NCBI GenBank assembly: GCA_013140395.1
Contig: JABFSY010000474.1
Coordinates: forward strand, 1-7,864
Length of the DNA stretch: 7,864 bases
Direction: 5' to 3'
From: Cyclobacteriaceae bacterium
GTDB lineage: Bacteria > Bacteroidota > Bacteroidia > Cytophagales > Cyclobacteriaceae
The notes beneath the pieces are model-generated. The model searched no databases. It was not told the origin of the DNA and saw only the letters and a list, made by a program, of their open reading frames with translations. Shown here one piece after another: positions 1 through 6,780 of the stretch. The position numbers and the translations under genes are program-made. Positions within the stretch are counted from its first letter, which is position 1. Each line of letters opens with the position of its first letter.

Positions 1-1373
1 TTTGTGTTCTCAATCGTCAACTGCGATTTCTTACTCATGTGCTTAAATGAAGACGCGGTAGCGGGCCCCATCGAAGGCTTAAAGATGTTAATGAACAAAC
101 TAAACGCTGACCAGAAACCAAGGGTTTGCGAGATCAACCCGCCCCCGTAAGATGAATGTGAATGCTTGGCCAAATACAAATCCTTTTCGCGCTTCTCTTG
201 CCCCACCCCTTTGATCAGAAACTTTGGCATCACCGGGGCCGGGCAAACTTTCGTATAGAATTTTCCTCCCTCCGGTTGATAATAGAATTCAACACCAAAA
301 AAGCCGGGCGTTCCAAACGTTTCGCAAGTCGGATCAAATTCTTCTAAATAGCGCCTGATCGAACACTCGCGGTCGTCAATACAAAACATTGCTTGAAAGC
401 TCTTGTTCGTGATCTCTTGTTTTTCATTTTTCTGCATCACCAGCCCAGCCATTACCTGGTCATGATAACTCTTTTCAAAGGCCTCCTGCCAGATGAATAA
501 TACCTCGTGAAGTTCAGTCTCGGGCACATCTGCAAAAAGCTCGGTGGGCTTGACTAAAAGGTTTTCGCCCAGCGGTTTCCAATCTCCGCTAAAACTCATA
601 TCAAGCGCATCAATTTCTAGCAGCAGTTCAAATACGATGAGATCGTGCATGGAAAGCTTACGAGGATCTAAAATAGTGTAGGGCTGATCTTCGATGGTAG
701 ACACCATCCCTGACCAACCTTGATGTGCAAACTGTTGATCGAAAAGATAACGCTCATACAACGACTCGTCTCCGACCAGCATCTTCAATAAATCGGCAAT
801 ATCACAATTGCTCTCTAGTATAAGCTTCTTCGCCCTTGACCTTCTAAAAAAACTACTAAAGCTATTGGCTTCCATGGCCCGCAGAGCCGATAGAAATGTT
901 TTGTTGCGAACGGGAAAATTCCAGATAGCAATACCTTGATCTAAATAACTGCAAAGAATCCGAAAGAGAATAGGTTGTACCAATGAATCCAAATCGATGC
1001 GATAATGCTTTTTCCAATTCGCTCTCAGTGCACCAATCCGCGGGGGAGCACTGAGTTCATATTTATGATTCAACGCTTTCTTTTTCCATTCCTCCAGATT
1101 TTCTACTCCCTTTTTCTCGACAATAATTCGTTCCAAAATAGCGGGGTCAATTGAACCCTTTTGGTACAACGATCGAAAATCGTTCATTGAAAAAGAAGAC
1201 CTGTAACCCAATATCTCTGACGCACTACGCACGCCATCTTTGAATTTTTGATTTTGGAAAGCGTGGAGTGTGTTATGGTGGACAAAATCTTTCAAGGGAG
1301 ATTGCGCTGGCAAAAAATGTTTCAGTGAATGAATCACTTCGTGCTCATCAAAACTAACAGAATGTTTTTTCAT
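1..1373 (-). CDS. dabA: DabA, zinc-dependent inorganic-carbon uptake subunit (DUF2309/UPF0753), 3' end off window
   Basis: This is the N-terminal 457 residues of DabA; the frame is open from an ATG at 1373 to the window edge. DabA is the cytoplasmic, beta-carbonic-anhydrase-like half of the DAB complex. With the membrane protein DabB it is thought to hydrate CO2 one-way to bicarbonate using the ion gradient. Visible family marks are PLKDFVHHNTLHAF near residues 27-40, the DQGIAIWNFP segment, GWSGMV near W220, the metal motif CIDDRE with C331 and D333, and GTPGFFGVEFY at 354-364. C331 and D333 match the zinc ligands C351 and D353 of Halothiobacillus neapolitanus DabA. The other two ligands (His and Cys, about 170-190 residues later in that protein) would fall beyond the window. 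Known family members are about 800 residues, so just over half is seen. The start follows family length, and no good ribosome site precedes it. The gene lies 77 bp downstream of a small hypothetical gene on the same strand. No dabB lies upstream, so a partner would have to be downstream or elsewhere. Confidence 0.92.
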   Translation of the reverse strand, partial: MKKHSVSFDEHEVIHSLKHFLPAQSPLKDFVHHNTLHAFQNQKFKDGVRSASEILGYRSSFSMNDFRSLYQKGSIDPAILERIIVEKKGVENLEEWKKKALNHKYELSAPPRIGALRANWKKHYRIDLDSLVQPILFRILCSYLDQGIAIWNFPVRNKTFLSALRAMEANSFSSFFRRSRAKKLILESNCDIADLLKMLVGDESLYERYLFDQQFAHQGWSGMVSTIEDQPYTILDPRKLSMHDLIVFELLLEIDALDMSFSGDWKPLGENLLVKPTELFADVPETELHEVLFIWQEAFEKSYHDQVMAGLVMQKNEKQEITNKSFQAMFCIDDRECSIRRYLEEFDPTCETFGTPGFFGVEFYYQPEGGKFYTKVCPAPVMPKFLIKGVGQEKREKDLYLAKHSHSSYGGGLISQTLGFWSAFSLFINIFKPSMGPATASSFKHMSKKSQLTIENT

Positions 1374-1450
1374 GAATGTAAGATCAAAAAATTACGGACA
1401 AGCGAACAAACGCTGGTGGCCCTTAAAAAGGTCAAACCAGTATGATCACG

Positions 1451-1807
1451 CTAAATGAGAAATGACTTTTTCGCCAGGTAAAGCGGAAGGTTGGTGGTGT
1501 TGCCAAAGGATGAAACCGAAAACAGACCTAAGCAACGACCTAATGAAGTGTTGGCGGTGCCTGATCTCGCGTACAGATCAACAGAAGTAAACACCACCGG
1601 AAGTTCGTTGGCTGCATCACGTACTTCTTTTTCTTCGCAGGGCTCTGATGCGAGACAGCCTGGATTGGATGAATGGTATTTTGTAATGATGGACGCATTC
1701 TCAATAGCGGTCTCATCTTCGTAGAAACCAACGGACACCACCGTGAAGGTGAGCAACCACGCGGCAAGGATGACTGTAAAAAACTGAACCGGTACCTTCG
1801 TACTCAT
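1451..1807 (-). CDS. Small putative exported or membrane-anchored protein, unknown function
   Basis: A 118-residue protein that I do not recognise. It starts with a short positive stretch (MSTK) and a hydrophobic segment at about residues 8-28 that could be a signal peptide or a single membrane anchor. The rest is a soluble, Ser/Thr/Asn-rich tail with three cysteines (C51, C57, C92), the first two in a C-x5-C arrangement. No known catalytic motif is visible. Codon use across the frame looks coding, and the antisense frame over the same stretch (1491-1724) is a worse candidate because it lacks any export signal or family look. The ATG at 1807 sits 7 nt after a TAAATTTG element, so the message may be almost leaderless. 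It precedes dabA by 77 bp on the same strand with no obvious terminator between them, so co-transcription is possible. An accessory role for DabA is only a guess from position. Confidence 0.55.
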   Translation of the reverse strand: MSTKVPVQFFTVILAAWLLTFTVVSVGFYEDETAIENASIITKYHSSNPGCLASEPCEEKEVRDAANELPVVFTSVDLYARSGTANTSLGRCLGLFSVSSFGNTTNLPLYLAKKSFLI

Positions 1808-1814
1808 ATTTTGT

Positions 1815-1846
1815 CAAATTTATACAATTAACAACTGCAAAATCAA
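1815..1846 (-). promoter_or_regulatory. Candidate Bacteroidota-type promoter for the minus-strand unit
   Basis: On the minus strand a TTG (1846-1844) is followed after 21 nt by TAAATTTG (1822-1815). This matches the TTG-N17-23-TAnnTTTG pattern known for the primary sigma factor of Bacteroidota. The -7 element ends 7 nt before the ATG at 1807, so transcription would begin at or just before the start codon. This is read by eye only; the motif is short and AT-rich, so chance matches are common. Confidence 0.35.
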
Positions 1847-1949
1847 CAGGCACAAGAACAAAGTATGAAAGGCAAAGAAACCAAACCAGAAAGTATTACT
1901 TTCAAACTATTGACAACAATCGATTGCCGTCAGTTTCTTTTTTCATCTC

Positions 1950-1982
1950 TTTGGACAATTGCGATATTATTGTAGACCTTTG
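1950..1982 (+). promoter_or_regulatory. Candidate Bacteroidota-type promoter, plus strand
   Basis: TTTG at 1950-1953 is followed after 21 nt by GACCTTTG at 1975-1982. This fits the -33/-7 layout with one mismatch, the first T of TAnnTTTG. It lies 14 nt before the possible TTG start at 1997 and points toward the SulP/porin unit. Its core spacing equals that of the divergent candidate at 1815-1846. Support is by eye only. Confidence 0.28.
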
Positions 1983-1996
1983 AACAAATCCTGTCG

Positions 1997-2353
1997 TTGG
2001 TGTACCTAAGAAACAATATCGTCTTGAGATTCTTCGCTATCCTTTTGTTTAGTTTCGAATTGCTGGCGCCCACTTTTTTCGAGGCTTCAGTGGACGAGCA
2101 CAAAAGAGCGGATAACTCAACTTCGATTTGGTTGCAACCCACTCACTCACTTACCTCCCTCCTTTTTGTAGAGGAAAGAAATGAAGAAGAAAGAGAAGGC
2201 AGGGATGTTTTCTTGACGCAGGTTTTTCACCTTGTTAGTTGGCCGGCCTCTCCATCCATTATCGAAAATCAACCGCTGCGAATTTTCAGCGTAAACGATC
2301 AGTTCAACACTCATCCACCTCTCTTTCACCTTCATTGTGTCTTTCAGATTTGA
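1997..2353 (+). CDS. Possible small secreted protein, unknown function, non-ATG start
   Basis: A 118-residue open frame with a convincing export signal. A short positive N-terminus (VYLRNNIVLR) is followed by a hydrophobic run FFAILLFSFELLAPTFF, with a likely cut after FEA near residue 30. The mature part is hydrophilic with an acidic/basic stretch (EERNEEEREGRD) and ends NTHPPLFHLHCVFQI. Bacteroidota genomes often carry small unannotated secreted proteins of this build next to transporter genes; I say this from memory and cannot name a family. There is no in-frame ATG: the frame opens after a TAG at 1973-1975, leaving TTG 1997 or GTG 2000 as starts. It lies 103 bp before the SulP gene on the same strand, so it may be the first gene of that unit. 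A 76-codon antisense frame (2147-2377) overlaps it and cannot be ruled out as the real gene. Confidence 0.4.
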   Translation: MVYLRNNIVLRFFAILLFSFELLAPTFFEASVDEHKRADNSTSIWLQPTHSLTSLLFVEERNEEEREGRDVFLTQVFHLVSWPASPSIIENQPLRIFSVNDQFNTHPPLFHLHCVFQI

Positions 2354-2456
2354 TTGAACGTAAACCGCGATTTTCATTTGAACTTCGCTCTGTTTAATTT
2401 AGTCATTCTATCCATCGTGCTTCAGGCATTGATCGATTTACAAAAAGAACATAAAA

Positions 2457-4658
2457 ATGAAATCATTAGATATTCCTAAAGATGGCCTCGAAGGCCTCAA
2501 ACAAAACTGGCGGGTAGATGCAGTCGCTGGCTTTTTAGTTTTCTTGTTGGCATTACCCCTGAGTTTAGGAATCGCCAAGGCAAGCGAGTTTCCTCCTGCA
2601 ATGGGTGTACTTACTGCGATGATCGGTGGCCTTGTTGTCAGTTTATTTGCCGGATCTCGGTTGACTATTAAAGGGCCTGCAGCCGGGCTTATTACCATAT
2701 GCGCAGGCGCGGTTACAGAGCTAGGTGGTGGTACAGAAGGATGGCGACTCGCCTTGGGTGTTATTGTCGTTGCCTCCGTTTTACAAATAGCTTTTGGATA
2801 TTTGAAATTTGGAGCGCTAAGCGATTTTTTTCCACACTCAGTGGTACACGGAATGTTAGCTGCCATTGGCTTGATTATATTCTCAAAACAAATTCACATT
2901 CTGCTGGGCATCGATCCCGCCACGCTCAAAGGACTCGATACCATACAACTATTCGAACACATTCCTGACTCTTTATATCATGAAGACCCCAGGGTAACAT
3001 TAGTGGGTCTTATCAGTCTGGTGATCATTTTTGGGATGCCTTTTTTAAAGGGGAAATATGTGAAGAAAATACCAGTTCCATTAGTCGTATTGTTAGTAGC
3101 AGTACCTATGACGGCCATTATGGACTTTCGTCATACCGAGCCAGCGTTTGACCTTGTCTCCATTGGAAACTTCTGGAGCAACATTGGATTTAATGCGGAC
3201 TTCTCCGCCATTGGAACATTCGTCTTTTGGAAATATGTAATGATGTTCTTGTTGGTAGGAAGCCTTGAATCATTGCTAACTGTAAAAGCCATGGATGACC
3301 TAGATCCATGGAAGCGAATTTCAAATTCAAATAAAGACCTGATGGCTGTGGGTGGTGGAAATGTGCTGGCAGGTCTTTTTGGTGGCCTTCCGATGATATC
3401 AGAAGTGGCCAGAAGTTCAGCCAATATTAACTTTGGAGCCAGATCACAGTGGGGCAATTTTTTTCATGGCGTATTTCTGTTAGCCGCAATGTTGCTCTTT
3501 ATTCCTGTTATTGAGATGATACCTAATACGGCTCTTGCCGCCTTACTGATTGCGGTAGGTTATCGATTAGCCTCGCCCAACGAATTTTTTAAAACCTATA
3601 AAATTGGAGCTGAGCAACTCACCGTTTTCGTGATCACCATCATTGCTACATTAGCCACCGATCTTTTGATAGGTGTGGGTGTGGGTATTGTTGTAAAGTT
3701 CATATTCCATATTTTGAATGGCGCTCCTTTAAAAAGTTTATTCAAACCTCATTATGAGATTTCGGAAAACGATTCAGTCTACTCGATCTCGGTGAAGGAA
3801 GCCGCCATCTTTTCGAACCTGATTGGCTTTAAAAAAATGTTTGCGCAAATAAAACCGGGTAAAAAAGTAATCATCAATTTTTCTGACGCCAAGATCGTAG
3901 ACCATTCATTTATGGAATTTCTACATCACTTCGAAGAAGAATACCACCACAGTGGAGGCCAACTATCTGTGCTGGGTTTCGATTATTTTCAACATTTTTC
4001 AAATCACCCACTTGCGACACGCAAGCTTACACCCGGAAGCCAGACCAGGTATGAAGTAAAATTAAGTCCCAGACAAATGGAGTTGCGAAAATTTGCTGAT
4101 GCCAATGACTTCGCGTATTTCCCACAGAAGGTCAAGACTACTCTTAAGTACAAAAACTTCCCTATTCAACAAGGTAATAAAATCCCTTACGAGGAAAACA
4201 TTCTATCGATGTACGGTGAATTCGGAAAGATTGAATCATCCGACATCACGGTACAAGAAGGAGCACGACAGTTTCAGAATGAATCACCCATCACGATTGT
4301 TCAAGTTTCTGATATTGATTTTTCGGTGCCGGATTTTGCATTAGAACCGGAAGGGCTTTGGTCAAAATTATTTGAAGGGGTTTCTGGCAAAGACATTGAC
4401 TTTGCGGTATATCCTGATTTTTCGAAAAAATACTATCTGCGAGGAGAAAACGAACCTGAGATCGGTCGCTTTTTTAGCGAACCCCTCATTCGCTTTCTTG
4501 AAAATAGGGAAGAGATACATATTGAGTGCCACAAAAATAGATTGATCTTCTTCAAAAAAAGAGATCTTCTGGAACCTGAAGAAATTCACTATGTAGTCAA
4601 GTTTGCAGAAGACTTCATGCAACTCGCTCAAGCAAATCTACCTGGCCTGGCTAAGTAA
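2457..4658 (+). CDS. SulP-family anion (likely bicarbonate) transporter with STAS and novel C-terminal domain
   Basis: An inner-membrane SulP/SLC26-type carrier of 733 residues, longer than the usual 550-600. The membrane part runs from about residue 20 to 420. It contains the TIKGPAAGLITI segment (70-81) at the TM3 region, SLESLLTVKAMDDLDPWKRI (269-288), and GGLPMISEVARSSANINFGARS (309-330), which is the conserved SulP region near TM10 of the anion site. A STAS-like domain follows (about 435-515; NFSDAKIVDHSFMEF at 474-488). Residues 536-733 form a further soluble domain not part of standard SulP proteins, with DIDFAVYPDFSKKYYLRGENE at 646-666. The membrane part looks like the SulP branch that in other bacteria is fused to carbonic anhydrase (known from Felce and Saier), which favours bicarbonate, though sulfate or another anion is possible. 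The ATG at 2457 gives the expected N-terminus. A porin follows after 23 bp. Confidence 0.93.
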   Translation: MKSLDIPKDGLEGLKQNWRVDAVAGFLVFLLALPLSLGIAKASEFPPAMGVLTAMIGGLVVSLFAGSRLTIKGPAAGLITICAGAVTELGGGTEGWRLALGVIVVASVLQIAFGYLKFGALSDFFPHSVVHGMLAAIGLIIFSKQIHILLGIDPATLKGLDTIQLFEHIPDSLYHEDPRVTLVGLISLVIIFGMPFLKGKYVKKIPVPLVVLLVAVPMTAIMDFRHTEPAFDLVSIGNFWSNIGFNADFSAIGTFVFWKYVMMFLLVGSLESLLTVKAMDDLDPWKRISNSNKDLMAVGGGNVLAGLFGGLPMISEVARSSANINFGARSQWGNFFHGVFLLAAMLLFIPVIEMIPNTALAALLIAVGYRLASPNEFFKTYKIGAEQLTVFVITIIATLATDLLIGVGVGIVVKFIFHILNGAPLKSLFKPHYEISENDSVYSISVKEAAIFSNLIGFKKMFAQIKPGKKVIINFSDAKIVDHSFMEFLHHFEEEYHHSGGQLSVLGFDYFQHFSNHPLATRKLTPGSQTRYEVKLSPRQMELRKFADANDFAYFPQKVKTTLKYKNFPIQQGNKIPYEENILSMYGEFGKIESSDITVQEGARQFQNESPITIVQVSDIDFSVPDFALEPEGLWSKLFEGVSGKDIDFAVYPDFSKKYYLRGENEPEIGRFFSEPLIRFLENREEIHIECHKNRLIFFKKRDLLEPEEIHYVVKFAEDFMQLAQANLPGLAK

Positions 4659-4681
4659 ACTAACTCTTTCATTGGACAATA

Positions 4682-6064
4682 ATGAAGATTTCATATTACT
4701 TGTTTCTATTCTTGATTCTGATCTCCATTTCTGGTTTGTCGCAAGACAAACCAAAAGAAATTGAAGAACTGAAGTTAAAACTAAACGAGGACGGAAGCCA
4801 TTACATCAAGGCAACGATTCTCAACCAAATCTGGTTTCGCTATAACCAAAGCAACCCGGGCACAACGGTGCTGGGTGATCCTACCGTGGAAACATTTGAC
4901 ATCGGCCTGCGCAGAACGCGCTTGCAATTGTATGGGCAAATCACCGACCGTGTGTTTTTCTACCTGCAATTCGGGCAGAACAATTTCAATTATCTGGCCG
5001 GGCAAAACTCTGCCAATAGTGGGAACCGAAAAAATCAGGTCTTCTTTCACGATGCATTGGGCGAGTACCGCGTTTTCAAAGGGACTGATAAACTGCACTT
5101 GGGTGGCGGACTCACTATTACAAATGGCTTGTCCCGATTTAGTCAGCCGAGCATCGGCACGATCATGAGTATGGACGTGCCCATCTTCGCGCAGGCAACG
5201 GTAGATCAAACCGATGAGTTTTCTCGTAAGTTGAGTGTCTATGCGCGGGGGCAAATCGGAAAACTAGATTATCGGATTATTCTCAGCGATCCTTTTCCGA
5301 TCACCTCCAACGGGCTCCCGCAAGCCGGTATCAGCGCAACCAATGCCAACTTTGCGTGGGACAATCATAGCAAGCAATACCAGGCGATATTCATTTGGAA
5401 TTTCTTCGACAAAGAATCGCATGTGACACCGTACATGACGGGCACTTATCTGGGAAAAAAGAAAGTGCTCAATCTCGAAGCCGGCTTCATCACGCAAGCC
5501 AATGCGACCTGGACAGGCTCAAATACAAATGCTGATCCAACGACAGATCCAAACCGAAAATACTACAACATGAATTTGTGGTCTGTGGCCATGTTTTATG
5601 ACACCCCCGTGAATGCTGACAAGGGCACTGCCATCAGCGCTTATTCGGGTTATTTTAACACCGACTATGGCACACGTTACCTGAGGTACAACGGCATCAT
5701 GAATCCGGCCAATGGAACGAATGTCGGTGGTGCGCCTACAGGAAGTTACGGAAATGCTTTCCCCATGTTTGGAACGGGTAGTGTGGTATACGCACAGTTT
5801 GGCTACTTGCTGAAAAAAGATTTGTTGGGTGAAGGAAACGGAACTCTGATGCCGTATGTCACCTACCAAGGTGCCAACTACGATCGGCTTGATAAACAAA
5901 TGAATCTTTTTGACTTCGGAGTAAACTGGTTCATGAAAGGGCACACCAGTAAACTGACACTTGACTATCAATTGCGTCCCACGTATACTCCGTTCGGCAA
6001 CGACTTAATTCAGAACTCCGGCATGAATGGACAAGTGGTAGCCCAATATCAATTCTTCTTTTAA
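4682..6064 (+). CDS. Outer-membrane beta-barrel porin (OprP/OprO-like)
   Basis: A 460-residue outer-membrane protein. It has a clear signal peptide (MKISYYLFLFLILISISGLS, likely cut before Q21), then a short charged linker (KPKEIEELKLKLNEDG). A long series of alternating aromatic/polar strands follows, for example FDIGLRRTRLQLYGQITDR and VFFYLQFGQNNFN. The protein ends in aromatic residues (AQYQFFF), as beta-barrel proteins recognised by BAM do. The pattern is that of phosphate-selective-porin-like (Porin_O_P type) channels, in which basic residues of the pore favour anions; the substrate cannot be read from sequence. It sits 23 bp behind the SulP carrier and just before a strong terminator, so the two are very probably co-transcribed and act in series: the porin across the outer membrane, SulP across the inner. 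No Shine-Dalgarno sequence is obvious, as is common in this phylum. Confidence 0.85.
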   Translation: MKISYYLFLFLILISISGLSQDKPKEIEELKLKLNEDGSHYIKATILNQIWFRYNQSNPGTTVLGDPTVETFDIGLRRTRLQLYGQITDRVFFYLQFGQNNFNYLAGQNSANSGNRKNQVFFHDALGEYRVFKGTDKLHLGGGLTITNGLSRFSQPSIGTIMSMDVPIFAQATVDQTDEFSRKLSVYARGQIGKLDYRIILSDPFPITSNGLPQAGISATNANFAWDNHSKQYQAIFIWNFFDKESHVTPYMTGTYLGKKKVLNLEAGFITQANATWTGSNTNADPTTDPNRKYYNMNLWSVAMFYDTPVNADKGTAISAYSGYFNTDYGTRYLRYNGIMNPANGTNVGGAPTGSYGNAFPMFGTGSVVYAQFGYLLKKDLLGEGNGTLMPYVTYQGANYDRLDKQMNLFDFGVNWFMKGHTSKLTLDYQLRPTYTPFGNDLIQNSGMNGQVVAQYQFFF

Positions 6065-6085
6065 GACATTTTTTATGAGTTAGGT

Positions 6086-6118
6086 AAAAGGTCGGGTGGG
6101 TTACCCGACCTTTTTTTT
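6086..6118 (+). terminator. Intrinsic terminator of the SulP-porin unit, shared with the convergent gene
   Basis: AAAAGGTCGGGT (6086-6097) pairs perfectly with ACCCGACCTTTT (6103-6114) around a 5-nt loop (GGGTT), followed by an unbroken run of eight T (6111-6118). It begins 21 bp after the porin stop. Read on the minus strand the same hairpin is followed by only four T (from 6089-6086), so it can also stop the carbonic anhydrase transcript but probably less well. The carbonic anhydrase stop codon (6119-6117) lies inside the T run. Confidence 0.93.
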
Positions 6119-6749
6119 ACGTGAAGTCATATTGGTAAATAGGATCTAACGGTGTGTTTGGATCCATCTTAACCAAATCATGCAAAATACCATCCGTCAA
6201 CCCATACACCCAACCATGCAAAGTGGGCCGGTTTTCGTCCTTCCAGGCGTGCTGCACAATAGATGTTTGAGCCAGATTCATTACCTGATCCATCACACTC
6301 AGTTCTGTCAATCGATCAGCTCGCTTGTTTATGCCTTCAATAGCTTCCAATTCTTTCCTATTGTAGTAATACGTATCCTTGATATTCCTAAGCCATTTGT
6401 TAATTAACCCCAAGTCGCTATGCGTCATCGCTGCCTTTACACCACCGCAACCATAGTGTCCACAGACAATAATATGCTTGACTTTCAACTGCTGCACGGC
6501 ATACTGCAATACACTTAGTAAATTCAAATCTGTATGTACAACCAGGTTGGCAATGTTACGGTGCACAAATATTTCTCCGGGTGCCGTATTGGTGATTTCG
6601 TTAGCCGGAACACGACTATCAGAACAACCGATCCACAAGAACTCGGGTGTTTGAATATTAGCCAGGCGAAGAAAAAAATCCTTATCTACCTGCACGTGCT
6701 CTCTCGCCCATGCTTTGTTTTCCAGTAATAGTTTTTCGTATGCTTTCAT
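6117..6749 (-). CDS. can: Beta-carbonic anhydrase, type II (Can-like)
   Basis: A 210-residue cytoplasmic zinc enzyme that interconverts CO2 and bicarbonate. The ligands are C42, D44 (CSDSR), H98 and C101 (CGHYGCGG), at the same numbers as in E. coli Can. R46 completes the Asp-Arg pair. W39, R64 and Y182 match the Trp-Arg-Tyr set (W39, R64, Y181) that forms the non-catalytic bicarbonate site of the E. coli and Haemophilus enzymes, so bicarbonate-controlled type II behaviour is expected from family knowledge. The start chosen is the ATG at 6749, which begins [15 protein letters not shown] as in the family; a start at 6866 would add 39 residues with no family match and overlap the upstream gene. 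It follows the second SulP gene by 31 bp on the same strand, so the carrier and enzyme are likely one transcript and functionally coupled. Confidence 0.95.
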   Translation of the reverse strand: MKAYEKLLLENKAWAREHVQVDKDFFLRLANIQTPEFLWIGCSDSRVPANEITNTAPGEIFVHRNIANLVVHTDLNLLSVLQYAVQQLKVKHIIVCGHYGCGGVKAAMTHSDLGLINKWLRNIKDTYYYNRKELEAIEGINKRADRLTELSVMDQVMNLAQTSIVQHAWKDENRPTLHGWVYGLTDGILHDLVKMDPNTPLDPIYQYDFT

Positions 6750-6780
6750 ATTTATCAACTTAATTTCACATTTAACACAT

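Larger units (their letters stand above)
1808..2456. other. Divergent control region between the dabA side and the SulP/porin unit
   Basis: 649 bp separate the minus-strand genes on the left from the plus-strand SulP gene. The part next to 1807 carries two candidate outward-facing promoters. The middle part (1997-2353) may hold a small plus-strand gene. A pyrimidine-rich stretch around 2138-2168 switches to a purine-rich stretch around 2169-2204 on the plus strand; if the plus-strand gene is real, the purine part simply encodes its Glu/Arg-rich segment. The last 103 bp before the SulP start show no convincing promoter or hairpin. No riboswitch, tRNA or repeat was recognised. Confidence 0.4.

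Noticed and set aside
162..347. Plus-strand 61-codon frame
   Set aside because: It lies wholly inside dabA on the other strand and has no recognisable features; it is a shadow frame.
1431..1441. Short palindrome CCTTAAAAAGG between dabA and the small upstream gene
   Set aside because: Only a 4-bp stem with no T run; too weak for a terminator or an operator claim.
1491..1767. Alternative frames on both strands within the small exported gene at 1451-1807
   Set aside because: No export signal, poor coding look, and fully covered by the better minus-strand frame.
1930..2142. Minus-strand 70-codon frame with a GTG start
   Set aside because: Non-ATG start, no motif, overlaps the candidate plus-strand promoter and the possible secreted-protein gene; most likely chance.
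2171..2216. A GAGG-like site followed by an 11-codon frame from ATG 2181, as a possible leader peptide
   Set aside because: It lies in a purine-rich stretch that produces such sites by chance, and there is no attenuator hairpin after it.
2438..2866. Minus-strand 142-codon frame
   Set aside because: Antisense shadow of the first SulP gene; Pro/Thr/Ser-rich with no domain.
5519..5971. Minus-strand 150-codon frame
   Set aside because: Antisense shadow of the porin gene with no recognisable features.
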